64,000 nucleotides of DNA from Ammoniphilus sp. CFH 90114 (GTDB taxonomy: Bacteria; Bacillota; Bacilli; Aneurinibacillales; RAOX-1). The position numbers and the translations under genes were made by a program. The stretch covers positions 33,231 to 97,230 of the forward strand of contig NZ_SDLI01000013.1 of the NCBI RefSeq assembly GCF_004123195.1. The letters are read 5' to 3'. Numbering within the stretch: position 1 is the stretch's first letter; each line of letters opens with the position of its first letter. The notes under the pieces are model-generated. The model ran no database searches and was not told where the DNA came from. It worked only from the letters and a program-made list of their open reading frames with translations. Of the stretch, positions 1 to 8,911 are shown piece after piece.

Positions 1-2867
1 AGTATGACGTGGAGCTGTTGGGAACTCCTTTAGATACGATTAAAAAAGGGGAAGACCGTGAAGATTTCAAGCAATTGATGCTAGAAATCGGCGAACCTGT
101 TCCGGAAAGTAAAACGGTAAATACCGTCGAAGAAGCGTTGAGTTTTGCTGAAGAAATTGGCTATCCAGTGATCGTGCGTCCCGCTTACACACTTGGCGGA
201 TTTGGTGGTGGGATTGCAGGAGAGATAGAAGAGCTTCGCAATGTGGCTAAGCGAGGTTTGGCTGCCAGTCCGATCCGTCAGATCCTCATCGAGCAGAGTG
301 TGAAGGGATGGAAAGAGATTGAATACGAAGTGATGCGGGATAGTAATGATACCTGCATTATCGTATGTAATATGGAAAATATCGATCCGGTTGGTGTACA
401 TACGGGAGACAGCATCGTCGTAGCTCCATCCCAAACATTAACCGATCGTCAATATCAAATGCTTCGTTCGGTATCGACAAAAGTTATTCGCGCCCTCGGT
501 GTTGTGGGGGGATGCAATATTCAGATGGCTATGGATCCTCATAGCGAACGTTATGTGTTAATCGAGGTCAATCCACGAGTCAGTCGTTCGAGTGCCCTTG
601 CCTCGAAGGCAACAGGCTATCCCATTGCCCGGATCTCAGCGAAGCTGGCGATCGGATATCACTTGGATGAAGTCATCAATCCGATAACGGGTTATACGTA
701 TGCAAGCTTTGAACCAGCCATCGATTATATCGTGACGAAGGTACCTCGTTGGCCGTTTGATAAATTCCCGCATGCGGATCGCTTGCTTGGCACTCAGATG
801 AAGGCGACGGGCGAAGTGATGTCCATCGACCGTAACCTAGAAGCTTCTCTCTTGAAGGGGATTCGTTCATTAGAAACTGGTGTTCATCATTTACAGCTGA
901 ATCTCGAGGGACTTTCAGACGAAGAGCTCAAGGTAGGCTTAGATCAAGCGACGGATTTGAGAATCTTCTTGGTCGCGGAGGCATTCCGACGCAGCATTAC
1001 CTTACCTGAGATCCACGAGATTACGCAAATTGACCCGTTCTTTTTACAAGCCATTGAAAATATCGTACGCATAGAGAGAGAAATCGCTTCTTATTCTTGG
1101 GCAGAGGTTCCTGAAGCGTTGTTGAAGGAAGCGAAGCTGAAAGGTTTTGCAGATGAAACGATTGCTGAACTCGTTGGGGTTGAACTCACAGAGGTTCGCG
1201 AGCGCTGGAATCAGTGGAATTGGTCTCCAAGCTATAAGCTAGTGGATACCTGTGCAGCCGAGTTTGTGGCCGCCACGCCTTACTATTATTCCACTTGGCA
1301 AGGTAGAGACGAAGTAACCGTCACCGAGCCGAAGAAGAAGGTGCTGGTTCTGGGTTCTGGTCCGATTCGTATCGGTCAAGGGATTGAGTTTGATTACTGC
1401 TCGGTTCATGCTGCAAAATCGATCCGCAAGCTAGGAGCGGAAGCGGTCGTCATTAACAACAATCCAGAAACGGTAAGTACCGATTTTAATACAGCAGATC
1501 AACTTTACTTTGAGCCTTTAGCAATATCTGATGTACTTAACGTAATCGAAAAGGAAAAAGTCGACGGGGTGATGGTGCAGTTTGGTGGACAGACGGCTGT
1601 GAATCTAGCAGGTCCATTGGAGAAGATGGGAGTGACCATTTATGGAACATCCGTTGAATCGATTGACTTGGTAGAGGATCGCGATTTGTTCTATCAATTG
1701 CTTCAGAAGCTAAACATCCCGCACATTCCAGGCATTAGCGTTCAATCGCAAGAAGAAGCCTATGTCGCAGCTGAAAAATTAGGCTATCCCGTTCTCGTAC
1801 GTCCCTCTTATGTGATTGGCGGACGCGGCATGGTCGTCTTGAACCAACCGGAGGAATTAGAATCCTACTTCACTGAGACTACGTTTAGTTTCCCGCTTCT
1901 AGTGGATAAGTATGTGTCGGGGATGGAAGTCGAAGTCGATGCGATCTGTGATGGGGAACAAGTGCTTATTCCTGGAATCTTTCAGCACGTGGAGCGTGCA
2001 GGGGTTCATTCCGGAGATAGTATGGCGATTTTCCCAGCTCCATCGGTTCGTACAGAGCAAAAAGAAATCATTACAGCCTATACACAGCAAATCGCAGCCG
2101 AGATGCAGGCGAAGGGCTTGATCAATATCCAGCTCGTCATCACAGACGAACAGATTTACGTCTTAGAAGTCAATCCAAGAGCCTCTCGTACGGTCCCGAT
2201 TGTGAGCAAGGTGACAGGTGTACCGATGGTTGAGCTGGCGGTGAAGGCTCAGTTAGGAGAAAAGCTTCCACAAACGGGGCTTTTAGAAGACATTTCGTTT
2301 TACGCGGTAAAGGGACCTGTGTTCTCAACGATTAAACTTCGTGGCGTGGACCCTGCCTTAGGACCAGAAATGAAATCCACGGGCGAAGTCATCGGACTTT
2401 CTCGCAACTTGCAGGAAGCGATCGGAAAAGCCCTTCATTGGAAGGAAGGGATTTGCCCTCCATTAACTGAGGGTGACACGGTGATGCTTTCTTTATCCGA
2501 TACGATGAAAGAAGAGTTTGTGCCTTTCCTATCCGAACTAAAAGAACTGAACTTGATTGCGACTCCAGGAACGGCTGCTTATCTTACGTCCCATGGACTG
2601 CCGGTAACAGAGGTAGTAGAAGATGCAAAACGAGTTCGTGATATTTGTACGAAACAAGAGGTGAAGGCCTTAGTCAACACCCCAACAGTCGGGAACAAGC
2701 AGGGCCGATTAGGCTTTGAATTGAGGCAATTGGCGGTTCAACTGAATATCCCTTGCTTCACTTCACTCGATACCTTTTCTTCTTATCTCAAAGTGAAAGC
2801 GGGGAATATCACCGAACCGCTGGATCTCGGACAATATTTAAGAGAGAAGGAGCGAGTCAACATATGA
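1..2867 (+). CDS. carB: Carbamoyl-phosphate synthase large subunit (5' truncated by window edge)
   Basis: Makes carbamoyl phosphate from bicarbonate, glutamine-derived ammonia and two ATP, with the small subunit CarA. About 954 codons are visible; the family has about 1,070, so roughly the first 115 residues lie outside the window and the frame is open to its left edge. Both ATP-grasp halves are seen (GYPVIVRPAYTLGG early, GYPVLVRPSYVIGGRGM in the second half), with the linker motif SGPIRIGQGIEFDYC between them and a C-terminal MGS-like allosteric domain. The stop overlaps the argF start (ATGA). Linkage to argF indicates the arginine-dedicated enzyme, as in the Bacillus argCJBD-carAB-argF operon; the upstream part of that operon is inferred. 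Confidence 0.96.
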   Translation, partial: YDVELLGTPLDTIKKGEDREDFKQLMLEIGEPVPESKTVNTVEEALSFAEEIGYPVIVRPAYTLGGFGGGIAGEIEELRNVAKRGLAASPIRQILIEQSVKGWKEIEYEVMRDSNDTCIIVCNMENIDPVGVHTGDSIVVAPSQTLTDRQYQMLRSVSTKVIRALGVVGGCNIQMAMDPHSERYVLIEVNPRVSRSSALASKATGYPIARISAKLAIGYHLDEVINPITGYTYASFEPAIDYIVTKVPRWPFDKFPHADRLLGTQMKATGEVMSIDRNLEASLLKGIRSLETGVHHLQLNLEGLSDEELKVGLDQATDLRIFLVAEAFRRSITLPEIHEITQIDPFFLQAIENIVRIEREIASYSWAEVPEALLKEAKLKGFADETIAELVGVELTEVRERWNQWNWSPSYKLVDTCAAEFVAATPYYYSTWQGRDEVTVTEPKKKVLVLGSGPIRIGQGIEFDYCSVHAAKSIRKLGAEAVVINNNPETVSTDFNTADQLYFEPLAISDVLNVIEKEKVDGVMVQFGGQTAVNLAGPLEKMGVTIYGTSVESIDLVEDRDLFYQLLQKLNIPHIPGISVQSQEEAYVAAEKLGYPVLVRPSYVIGGRGMVVLNQPEELESYFTETTFSFPLLVDKYVSGMEVEVDAICDGEQVLIPGIFQHVERAGVHSGDSMAIFPAPSVRTEQKEIITAYTQQIAAEMQAKGLINIQLVITDEQIYVLEVNPRASRTVPIVSKVTGVPMVELAVKAQLGEKLPQTGLLEDISFYAVKGPVFSTIKLRGVDPALGPEMKSTGEVIGLSRNLQEAIGKALHWKEGICPPLTEGDTVMLSLSDTMKEEFVPFLSELKELNLIATPGTAAYLTSHGLPVTEVVEDAKRVRDICTKQEVKALVNTPTVGNKQGRLGFELRQLAVQLNIPCFTSLDTFSSYLKVKAGNITEPLDLGQYLREKERVNI

Positions 2868-3832
2868 ACGCAGAAACAAAAGTAGCGCAGTTAGCCAATC
2901 AGGTGAATTTAAAGGGGAGAGATTTCCTTTGTCTGGCGGATTTTACAGCAGAGGAGCTTACCTATTTACTAGACTTAGCGGCAGAGATTAAAGGGATGCA
3001 GAAAGAGGGCATTGCTTATCAGCCGCTAAAAGGCAAAACGTTAGGGATGATCTTTGAGAAGGCGTCTACGAGAACGCGCGTGTCCTTTGAAGTAGGGATC
3101 TACCAATTGGGCGGTCAAGGCATGTTCTTTAGCAGTCGCGATATGCAAATTGGAAGAGGGGAACCGATTGAGGATACGGCTCAAGTTCTGGCTCGCTACT
3201 TAGATGGGATTATGATTCGGACGTTCGAGCACGAAAAGGTAGAAAAACTAGCAAAGTATTCTTCCATCCCTGTCATTAACGGGTTAACGGATAAATTTCA
3301 CCCTTGCCAAATTATGGCTGATTTCCAGACGATCATTGAGCAAAAAGGCCATTTAAAAGGCTTGAAGCTTGCTTATGTGGGAGACGGCAACAACATGGCG
3401 CACTCCTTGCTCAACGGATGCACGAAGCTAGGGATGAATGTCGCGATTGCTTCTCCAGAAGGTTATATGCCGGCAGAGGACGTGGTCGCTATGGCAAAAG
3501 GTTTCGCTGAAATCAGCGGAAGCAAAGTTACGATTACGGACAATCCGATTGAAGCTGTGGCAGACGCCGACATTATCTACACCGATGTATGGGCGAGCAT
3601 GGGTCAAGAAGACGAACAAGAGGCACGGGTAAAAGTATTTGCACCGTACCAAGTGAATGAAGAGCTTGTGAAGTATGCAGACGATGAGTTTATCTTCATG
3701 CACTGCTTGCCTGCTCACCGTGGCGAAGAAGTTTCTGCTGGCGTGATTGACGGTAAGCACTCTGTGATCTTTGATGAAGCGGAAAACAGACTGCATGCCC
3801 AGAAGGCAATCATGGCTGCTATTATGGCTTAA
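2864..3832 (+). CDS. argF: Ornithine carbamoyltransferase
   Basis: Converts ornithine and carbamoyl phosphate to citrulline in arginine synthesis. The 322-residue length is normal. Family motifs are visible: STRTR (carbamoyl-phosphate binding), HPCQ, and HCLPAHRG near the C-terminus (ornithine site). The frame extends further upstream, but the ATG at 2864 follows AGAAGGAG at good spacing and gives the expected N-terminus. It overlaps the carB stop by 4 nt, so translation is probably coupled. A hairpin terminator follows directly, making argF the last gene of its operon. Confidence 0.96.
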   Translation: MNAETKVAQLANQVNLKGRDFLCLADFTAEELTYLLDLAAEIKGMQKEGIAYQPLKGKTLGMIFEKASTRTRVSFEVGIYQLGGQGMFFSSRDMQIGRGEPIEDTAQVLARYLDGIMIRTFEHEKVEKLAKYSSIPVINGLTDKFHPCQIMADFQTIIEQKGHLKGLKLAYVGDGNNMAHSLLNGCTKLGMNVAIASPEGYMPAEDVVAMAKGFAEISGSKVTITDNPIEAVADADIIYTDVWASMGQEDEQEARVKVFAPYQVNEELVKYADDEFIFMHCLPAHRGEEVSAGVIDGKHSVIFDEAENRLHAQKAIMAAIMA

Positions 3833-3849
3833 AACAAGATTAACTATAA

Positions 3850-3892
3850 AAAACTTGGTGGCGTAAAAACATTGGCGTCATCAAGTTTTTTT
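3850..3892 (+). terminator. Rho-independent terminator after argF
   Basis: Stem of about 10 bp (CTTGGTGGCG / CGTCATCAAG, with G-U pairs) followed by seven T. Ends the carB-argF transcript. Confidence 0.8.
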
Positions 3893-3937
3893 GCTGTATA
3901 ATGGTGCTAATATGTTATGGGAGAGCAGGTGGTTGAG

Positions 3938-4627
3938 ATGTCTCGGGTCATTAGTGAAACAAACTTCCAAGATTACTTCAGCAAGGGACGCACATTAAAG
4001 AAGGAACTAGGGCAAGAGGATTTTTTCAAGCTGTTGATTGAGCAGCTGAAGAACCAAGACCCCACGCAGCCTTCCAATGATCTCAACCAAATTTTGAATA
4101 CGGCTACCTTTGGGATTCTCGAAGGAGTAAACCAAATTAAGGAAGCTGTAGCCGATAAGAAGCTGAACGTCATGGAATATACGCATCTGGTTGGAAAAGA
4201 AATCACCTACGAGAAGGTAAAGGTCGATACATTAACCAACCAGCGATCCATTGTCGTGAAGCAGGCAACCGTGGAAGGGGTATCTCTTGAAGGGGATCGG
4301 ATCATCTTGAAGGTCGACGATGGTGTTGTGTTCCCCAATGAAATTAAAGAGATGAACTTTCAAGGACATGACCAGAAGCACTTGTTACAAGATACCATGG
4401 CTTACTTCTCTCTTGTGGGGAAGAAGATTGACTATAATTTAGGGAAGCTCGATCAGAGCGGAATCGTACAATCGGTTACACTTAAGAATGGTCTCCTTGA
4501 AATTATGGTAGGAAACGATAAGTTTACACTTGATAAGGTAACAGGCGTCCATCAGAGCCTTCCACCTGTTGATTCTTCAACACCAACAGAAGGAGAGGCT
4601 CCGGAGGAAGACGAAGAACAGCGATAG
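3938..4627 (+). CDS. Orphan FlgD-like (flagellar hook-capping family) protein
   Basis: The N-terminal segment (ELGQEDFFKLLIEQLKNQDP..., about residues 22-60) resembles the FlgD N-terminal region that caps the growing flagellar hook. Two later segments look like copies of one unit: 'HLVGKEITY...GVSLEGDRIILKVDDG' and 'SLVGKKIDY...SVTLKNGLLEIMVGND'. The C-terminus is acidic and proline-rich. The 229-residue form starts at an ATG preceded by AGGTGGT; an ATG 21 nt upstream lacks a ribosome site. No other flagellar gene lies nearby and argF upstream is terminated, so it is probably monocistronic. A hook role is not established for this isolated copy. Confidence 0.65.
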   Translation: MSRVISETNFQDYFSKGRTLKKELGQEDFFKLLIEQLKNQDPTQPSNDLNQILNTATFGILEGVNQIKEAVADKKLNVMEYTHLVGKEITYEKVKVDTLTNQRSIVVKQATVEGVSLEGDRIILKVDDGVVFPNEIKEMNFQGHDQKHLLQDTMAYFSLVGKKIDYNLGKLDQSGIVQSVTLKNGLLEIMVGNDKFTLDKVTGVHQSLPPVDSSTPTEGEAPEEDEEQR

Positions 4628-4640
4628 AGTAGAGCCGATG

Positions 4641-4678
4641 GGGTACAAAGAAGTGCTTTTCTTTGTGCCCTTTCTTTT
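4641..4678 (+). terminator. Terminator after FlgD-like gene
   Basis: A 12-bp stem (GGGTACAAAGAA / TTCTTTGTGCCC, one G-U pair) with a T-rich tail, lying just before the ribosome site of the next gene. Confidence 0.65.
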
Positions 4679-4697
4679 GAATAGGGGAGGGATAGAG

Positions 4698-7076
4698 ATG
4701 AACGAACAAGGGAAAGTCCCCACCGAATTGTTAAGAGGGGCTTATAGGCCGGAAGATTTTCCGTTTGAGACAACAGAGGAAATTGAAGCGCTAACAGACG
4801 TCATCTTCGGTCAAGAGAGAGCGGCGCGGGCGATTGAATTTGGGCTGAAGGTCAAGCAGCCGGGCTACAATCTTTTTATTGTAGGACCTTCCGGTTCTGG
4901 AAAAAGCACTTACGCTGAGGCTAAGGTGAAGGAAGTCGCGATCCATGGAACGGTACCACTGGACTGGTGTTATGTTTATAACTTTGATCATCCGGACCAT
5001 CCGATGGCCTTGTCTTTTTCCGCAGGTCAAGCCAATGTATTTAAACAAGAGATTGATCATTTGGTAAAAGAACTCGAGCGAACCATCCGTTCCGCTTTTG
5101 CGAGTGAAGATTTCGAGAAGAAACGCAAAGAAGTACATAAGGCTTTTAACGATCAAGTCGAGAAGATCTGGAAGCAGCTTGAACAATATGTGAAAGACCA
5201 CAATTTTGGAATCGAAAAGACAGCGCAAGGGATGGCCACTGTGCCTCTACGCTTTGGTCGTCCTTTAAGTCCTGAAGAATTTAAGGCTATGCCGGACTCC
5301 ATGAGAGATGAGCTCAACCAGAAAAGCAAGGAGATCGAAGCCGAGGTCACCGAAGCCGCGCGTCGAGTTCAGCTGATTGAACGCCAAATGGAAGAGGATT
5401 ACAGTGAACTGAAAAAGGAAACCGCTCGAACGGCTACAGCGGAGCTATTCGAACAACTGCGAGACACTTATGCCGAGCATGCGAAGGTCTTAACCTACCT
5501 AGAAGGAATGCAGAAGGATGTGGTGGAGAATTACCGATTGTTCCAAGGGAGCGAGAAGTCAGAGAAAGCGAGCTTGCTGCCGTTCCTTGAAGGCGATAGT
5601 AAAGAGAAGCTGGTACGCTACAAAGTGAATGTTTTGGTCGATCAAACAAAAGCCGAAGGAAGCCCCGTGGTGTTTGAGACGAATCCAAGCTACTACAATC
5701 TGTTCGGGAAAGTGGAGTATAAGAGTGCTTTCGGATCGATGGCCACCGACTTCACCATGATTAAGCCAGGGGCCCTTCATTTAAGCAACGGTGGATACCT
5801 TCTCGTGCAGGCAGCTGAGTTATTGTCGAATCCCATGTCCTGGCTGATGCTGAAGCGTGCGTTGAAAACAAGGGAACTCCGCATGGAAAACATCTTAGAG
5901 GAGAGAGCCTTGATTTCCACTGCGGGCATTAAGCCGGAATCGATTCCTTTAGATGTGAAGGTGATCCTGATTGGCAACCCTTATCTCTATCACTTGTTAG
6001 CGCAATGGGATGAGGACTTTCATAAAATTTTTAAAGTTAAAGTAGAGTTCGATCATGATATGGATCGCTCACCAGAGCATATTCGGGAATTTGCTGGTTT
6101 TGTCAAAAGATATACGGAAAAAGCATCTCTATTGCCATTCCATAGGGAGGCTTTAGCGAACATTATTAATCATAGCTCCCGTATTGCCGGAGACCAACGG
6201 AAGCTGTCCACAAAGTTTCATACCTTGGCTAAGGTGCTTGTTGAAGCCAGCTTCTGGGCGGAGCAAGAAGGGCAAACGGTTGTGGGCGCATCCCATGTTC
6301 GCCAAGCTCTAGAGGAACAAGAATACCGTACCAATCGTATTGCGGAGAAAATTCGTGAAATGATCGCGGATGGAACCTTGATGGTGGATACGGAAGGAGT
6401 AGAAGTGGGTCAGATCAATGGATTGGCAGTCCTGCAAATGGGGGATTACGCGTTCGGCCAGCCGCACCGCATTACCGTCCAGACTTATTTGGGCCGGAAA
6501 GGGATCTTGAATATTGAACGAGAAGCTTCCTTAAGTGGGAACTTTCATGATAAAGGATTAATGATCCTAAGCGGCTATCTCAACGGCAAGTTTGCCCAAA
6601 CTCGTCCGCTTCCGGTATCGGCGAGTATTACCTTTGAGCAGACGTACAGTATCATTGATGGAGACAGTGCTTCAAGTACGGAGTTATACGCCTTATTGTC
6701 ATCTCTTTCTGGCGTGGGAATTCGTCAAGGCATAGCGGTGACAGGTTCGGTGAATCAGAAGGGTCAGATTCAACCCATCGGCGGAGTAAACGAAAAAATT
6801 GAGGGCTTCTTCTACGTCTGTGCAGAAAAAGGTTTGACGGGACAGCAAGGCGTGATGATTCCTCACCAGAATGTCAAGAACCTCGGATTAAAGGAGGATG
6901 TGGTGCAAGCCGTTCAAGAAGGAAGGTTTCATATCTGGTCGGTGAAAACGGTTGAAGAAGGCATTGAAATTCTAACTGGAGAATCAGCTGATACGATCTT
7001 CAAGCGAGTCGAAGAGCGTCTGGATCGCATGTACGATAGCATGAAGAAACTGGACTCCTCGAAAGAAGAGAAGTAA
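4698..7076 (+). CDS. Lon-family ATP-dependent protease (AAA_32-type)
   Basis: Predicted ATP-dependent serine protease of family S16, 792 residues. It lacks the N-terminal LAN domain of classical LonA. Walker A (GPSGSGKST) is at about residues 63-71, a long charged helical insert (about 110-290) interrupts the ATPase part, and the Lon proteolytic domain is C-terminal. The catalytic dyad is readable as S657 (in GDSASS) and K700 (in GGVNEK); the 43-residue spacing equals that of E. coli Lon S679/K722. The start at 4698 follows AGGGGAGGGAT. It appears to be a single gene between the FlgD-like gene and rnpB. Substrates cannot be read from the sequence. Confidence 0.88.
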   Translation: MNEQGKVPTELLRGAYRPEDFPFETTEEIEALTDVIFGQERAARAIEFGLKVKQPGYNLFIVGPSGSGKSTYAEAKVKEVAIHGTVPLDWCYVYNFDHPDHPMALSFSAGQANVFKQEIDHLVKELERTIRSAFASEDFEKKRKEVHKAFNDQVEKIWKQLEQYVKDHNFGIEKTAQGMATVPLRFGRPLSPEEFKAMPDSMRDELNQKSKEIEAEVTEAARRVQLIERQMEEDYSELKKETARTATAELFEQLRDTYAEHAKVLTYLEGMQKDVVENYRLFQGSEKSEKASLLPFLEGDSKEKLVRYKVNVLVDQTKAEGSPVVFETNPSYYNLFGKVEYKSAFGSMATDFTMIKPGALHLSNGGYLLVQAAELLSNPMSWLMLKRALKTRELRMENILEERALISTAGIKPESIPLDVKVILIGNPYLYHLLAQWDEDFHKIFKVKVEFDHDMDRSPEHIREFAGFVKRYTEKASLLPFHREALANIINHSSRIAGDQRKLSTKFHTLAKVLVEASFWAEQEGQTVVGASHVRQALEEQEYRTNRIAEKIREMIADGTLMVDTEGVEVGQINGLAVLQMGDYAFGQPHRITVQTYLGRKGILNIEREASLSGNFHDKGLMILSGYLNGKFAQTRPLPVSASITFEQTYSIIDGDSASSTELYALLSSLSGVGIRQGIAVTGSVNQKGQIQPIGGVNEKIEGFFYVCAEKGLTGQQGVMIPHQNVKNLGLKEDVVQAVQEGRFHIWSVKTVEEGIEILTGESADTIFKRVEERLDRMYDSMKKLDSSKEEK

Positions 7077-7233
7077 GTAGGTTTTATCTACCATTGATAT
7101 CGAGGGTTCACCTGAGGTATATTAGGAACACGAAACAGCCGATAAGGCACAAGCAAAAACAGTCTCATCCGGAACTTACCATTGCTTATGAGGTGGTATC
7201 CGTGATAAATTACATCATGTAAACGAGTTGAGC

Positions 7234-7262
7234 TTGAAGTTGCTTTCGTTTAAGCGTAAAAT
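7234..7262 (+). promoter_or_regulatory. Sigma-A promoter of rnpB
   Basis: TTGAAG, 17-bp spacer, TAAAAT. The predicted start lies at about 7270, exactly where the RNase P RNA 5' stem begins, which supports both calls. Confidence 0.7.
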
Positions 7263-7270
7263 ATAGATAT

Positions 7271-7684
7271 CCTGTAAGAGATGCGGATAGTCGCTGCCTG
7301 ACATATGAGCAGGTAGAGGAAAGTCCAGGCTCGCCCGGAGCTGAGATGCCCGGAGTGTTCGTGCCTATCGCAAGGTAGGGCAGTCGGTTACGGCCGGCTG
7401 ACGGCGGGGAAAGTATCCTAAGGCATTTATGTGCTATGGTGCGAATACCCTGAAAGTGCCACAGTGACGGAGTTCTTCCGGAAACGGAAGAAGTGGAACG
7501 AGGTAAACCCCACGAGTGAGCAACCCAAATTATGGTAGGGGCACCGCCCAGCGGGAAATGAACCAAAAGGGCGGATCGGTCGCACAGACCGATAGTTAAA
7601 TGACTATGACTTCAGGTACCAGGCTGGCTGCCGATATGAGTACAGAAGTACAGAACCTGGCTTATAGCATTTCTTACGTGCCGG
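7271..7684 (+). ncRNA. rnpB: RNase P RNA, bacterial type B
   Basis: Catalytic RNA that matures tRNA 5' ends. The sequence follows B. subtilis rnpB: the blocks GAGGAAAGTCC near the 5' end, GTGTTCGTGCCTA, GAAAGTGCCACAGTGACG, GGTAAACCCC and the 3' block TGGCTTA are all present in order. The terminal helix closes: GTAAGAGATGC at the 5' end pairs with GCATTTCTTAC at the 3' end. Length is about 410 nt, as expected for type B. Exact ends are estimated from that helix. Confidence 0.95.
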
Positions 7685-7732
7685 TATTATTTATATGGCG
7701 GATGTTTTCCGCCAGCTATACATAGTAAAGGG

Positions 7733-7767
7733 AAAAAGCATGAACCTGTCGGTTCGTGCTTTTTTCG
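7733..7767 (+). terminator. Terminator after rnpB
   Basis: AGCATGAACC, loop TGTC, GGTTCGTGCT, then a run of T. A smaller hairpin (TGGCGGATGTTTTCCGCCA) precedes it at about 7696-7714. Confidence 0.8.
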
Positions 7768-8172
7768 TTTAGTGATGGTTTTGGGGTGCATTTTTATAAT
7801 TTAATTCAAAAATGGGGCCATAAGAGTCAGATACGTCATCCTATTTATCGATAATCGCTTGTTTTTTAAGGTTTCTCTAAAATTAATAGATGTAAAAACA
7901 ATTCAAGAGGTCAAGGTCAGCCTGTTCTTACCGGATACTCACGATTTTAGTAATATACTCACGTATTTCTTCATTTTTGTCACGATCTTAGACCTCAATC
8001 TCACATAGCAGGAACGATCCCAAATAAACGGCCTGTTTTCTCCCGAAATAGCGAATCATACTCCCGCCACTAGAATGATTACAAATAACATCGGACCCAA
8101 CCGCCTAATATCACATCTTCTAGGTGGGAAACTCATGAAAAAAATCAACAACTCTATGGTCACGAACTATCG
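7768..8172. other. 405-bp intergenic stretch with decayed repeats
   Basis: No convincing gene. At about 8005-8075, read on the minus strand, are GGGAG...CGCTATTT and GGGATCGTTCCTGCTAT blocks. These resemble degenerate copies of the intergenic repeats at 28.4 kb and 55.2 kb. Confidence 0.4.
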
Positions 8173-8352
8173 TCATTTCTCCTCTTCTCGGTCCTGAACC
8201 ACACTCATCCAGATGAGCCCCGCTAATCCGAACAAGAAATAGCCTAACATACCAAGGAGAGGGGTCCATTCTTCTATATGATAAAAGACTGCCCAAATAG
8301 GGATGACAAGCAAGATCCAGCCTAATCGCCCCCGAAGTTTCTGATACTGCAT
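8173..8352 (-). CDS. Small two-TM membrane protein, function unknown
   Basis: About 59 residues. Two hydrophobic segments (GWILLVIPIWAVFYHI and LGMLGYFLFGLAGLIWMSVV) are separated by a short charged loop (EEW), with a charged C-terminal tail DREEEK. The start at 8352 has a weak GTGGGGAC ribosome site; the frame also allows an ATG at 8391 or a TTG at 8409. It is transcribed divergently from darA. I do not recognise the family. Confidence 0.55.
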   Translation of the reverse strand: MQYQKLRGRLGWILLVIPIWAVFYHIEEWTPLLGMLGYFLFGLAGLIWMSVVQDREEEK

Positions 8353-8410
8353 GGGTATGTCCCCACTTTCCGGTTCGTTTGATCCTATCATTTTATGGGC
8401 TATGTTCAAA

Positions 8411-8441
8411 AATTATACAAACAAATTTGTACAAATGTACA
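8411..8441. promoter_or_regulatory. Divergent promoter region with TGTACA repeats
   Basis: Minus-strand TATAAT (plus 8411-8416) faces the small membrane gene. Upstream are two TGTACA palindromes 8 bp apart (8428-8433 and 8436-8441), the first inside a perfect TTTGTACAAA. The arrangement suggests an operator; the regulator is unknown. Confidence 0.35.
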
Positions 8442-8472
8442 TATAATAATTTAAAAATTCAGTTTAGAGTAG

Positions 8473-8478
8473 TATAAT
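8473..8478 (+). promoter_or_regulatory. -10 element for darA
   Basis: Perfect TATAAT about 47 nt before the darA ATG. The -35 is weak (TTAAAA, 16-bp spacing). Confidence 0.4.
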
Positions 8479-8524
8479 GGACAAAAGGAATTCTGCGATA
8501 GGTAGAAGAAGGAGGTGGGATAGG

Positions 8525-8854
8525 ATGAAGATGATTCTAGCTGTGATCCAAGATCGGGATTGGGTGAATCTATCTAAGGAACTGACCAAGAATGGATTTG
8601 GTGTCACGAAGCTTTCAAGTACAGGAGGGTTCCTGCGTCAAGGGAATACGACGGTGATGATCGGTGTGGATGAGGGGAATGTGGAAACTGTATTTGGAAT
8701 CATTAAGAGGCAATGCAAGAAGCGGGATATCCCTATGACTCTTTACCCACCAAGTATTACGGGACTGAATATGACGTCCCCACCCGTGAATGTTACGGTA
8801 GGTGGAGCTACAGTGTTTGTAATGAATGTAGAGCGCTTTGAACACTTAGAATAA
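8525..8854 (+). CDS. darA: Cyclic-di-AMP receptor of the DarA/PstA family
   Basis: 109 residues, the full family length. It is a PII-like trimeric protein that binds c-di-AMP. Visible family features are MKMILAVIQDRDW at the N-terminus, the SSTGGFLRQGNTT segment that contributes to nucleotide binding, and a C-terminal GGATVFVMNVERF strand. The start follows a perfect AGGAGGTGG; a frame-matched ATG 48 nt upstream overlaps the promoter and is rejected. In B. subtilis this gene sits between tmk and holB; here it stands alone between a membrane protein and argG, so it may be relocated or a second copy. Confidence 0.9.
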   Translation: MKMILAVIQDRDWVNLSKELTKNGFGVTKLSSTGGFLRQGNTTVMIGVDEGNVETVFGIIKRQCKKRDIPMTLYPPSITGLNMTSPPVNVTVGGATVFVMNVERFEHLE

Positions 8855-8863
8855 GGATAAATG

Positions 8864-8900
8864 GAGGAATTCAGATCATACTGGATTCCTTTTGTTTTTT
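8864..8900 (+). terminator. Terminator after darA
   Basis: AGGAATTCAG / CTGGATTCCT stem with a 6-nt loop, followed by a T-rich run. Confidence 0.8.
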
Positions 8901-8911
8901 CAAAAAAACTA

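Noticed and set aside
3428..3796. A 122-codon open frame antisense to argF
   Set aside because: Lies wholly within a well-supported gene, has no ribosome site and no recognisable product.
7077..7233. A structured leader or second RNA upstream of rnpB
   Set aside because: Only short, weak inverted repeats are visible and no known motif matches.
8136..8198. A 20-codon ORF starting ATGAAAAAAATC
   Set aside because: Very short and convergent with the small membrane gene, with no other support.
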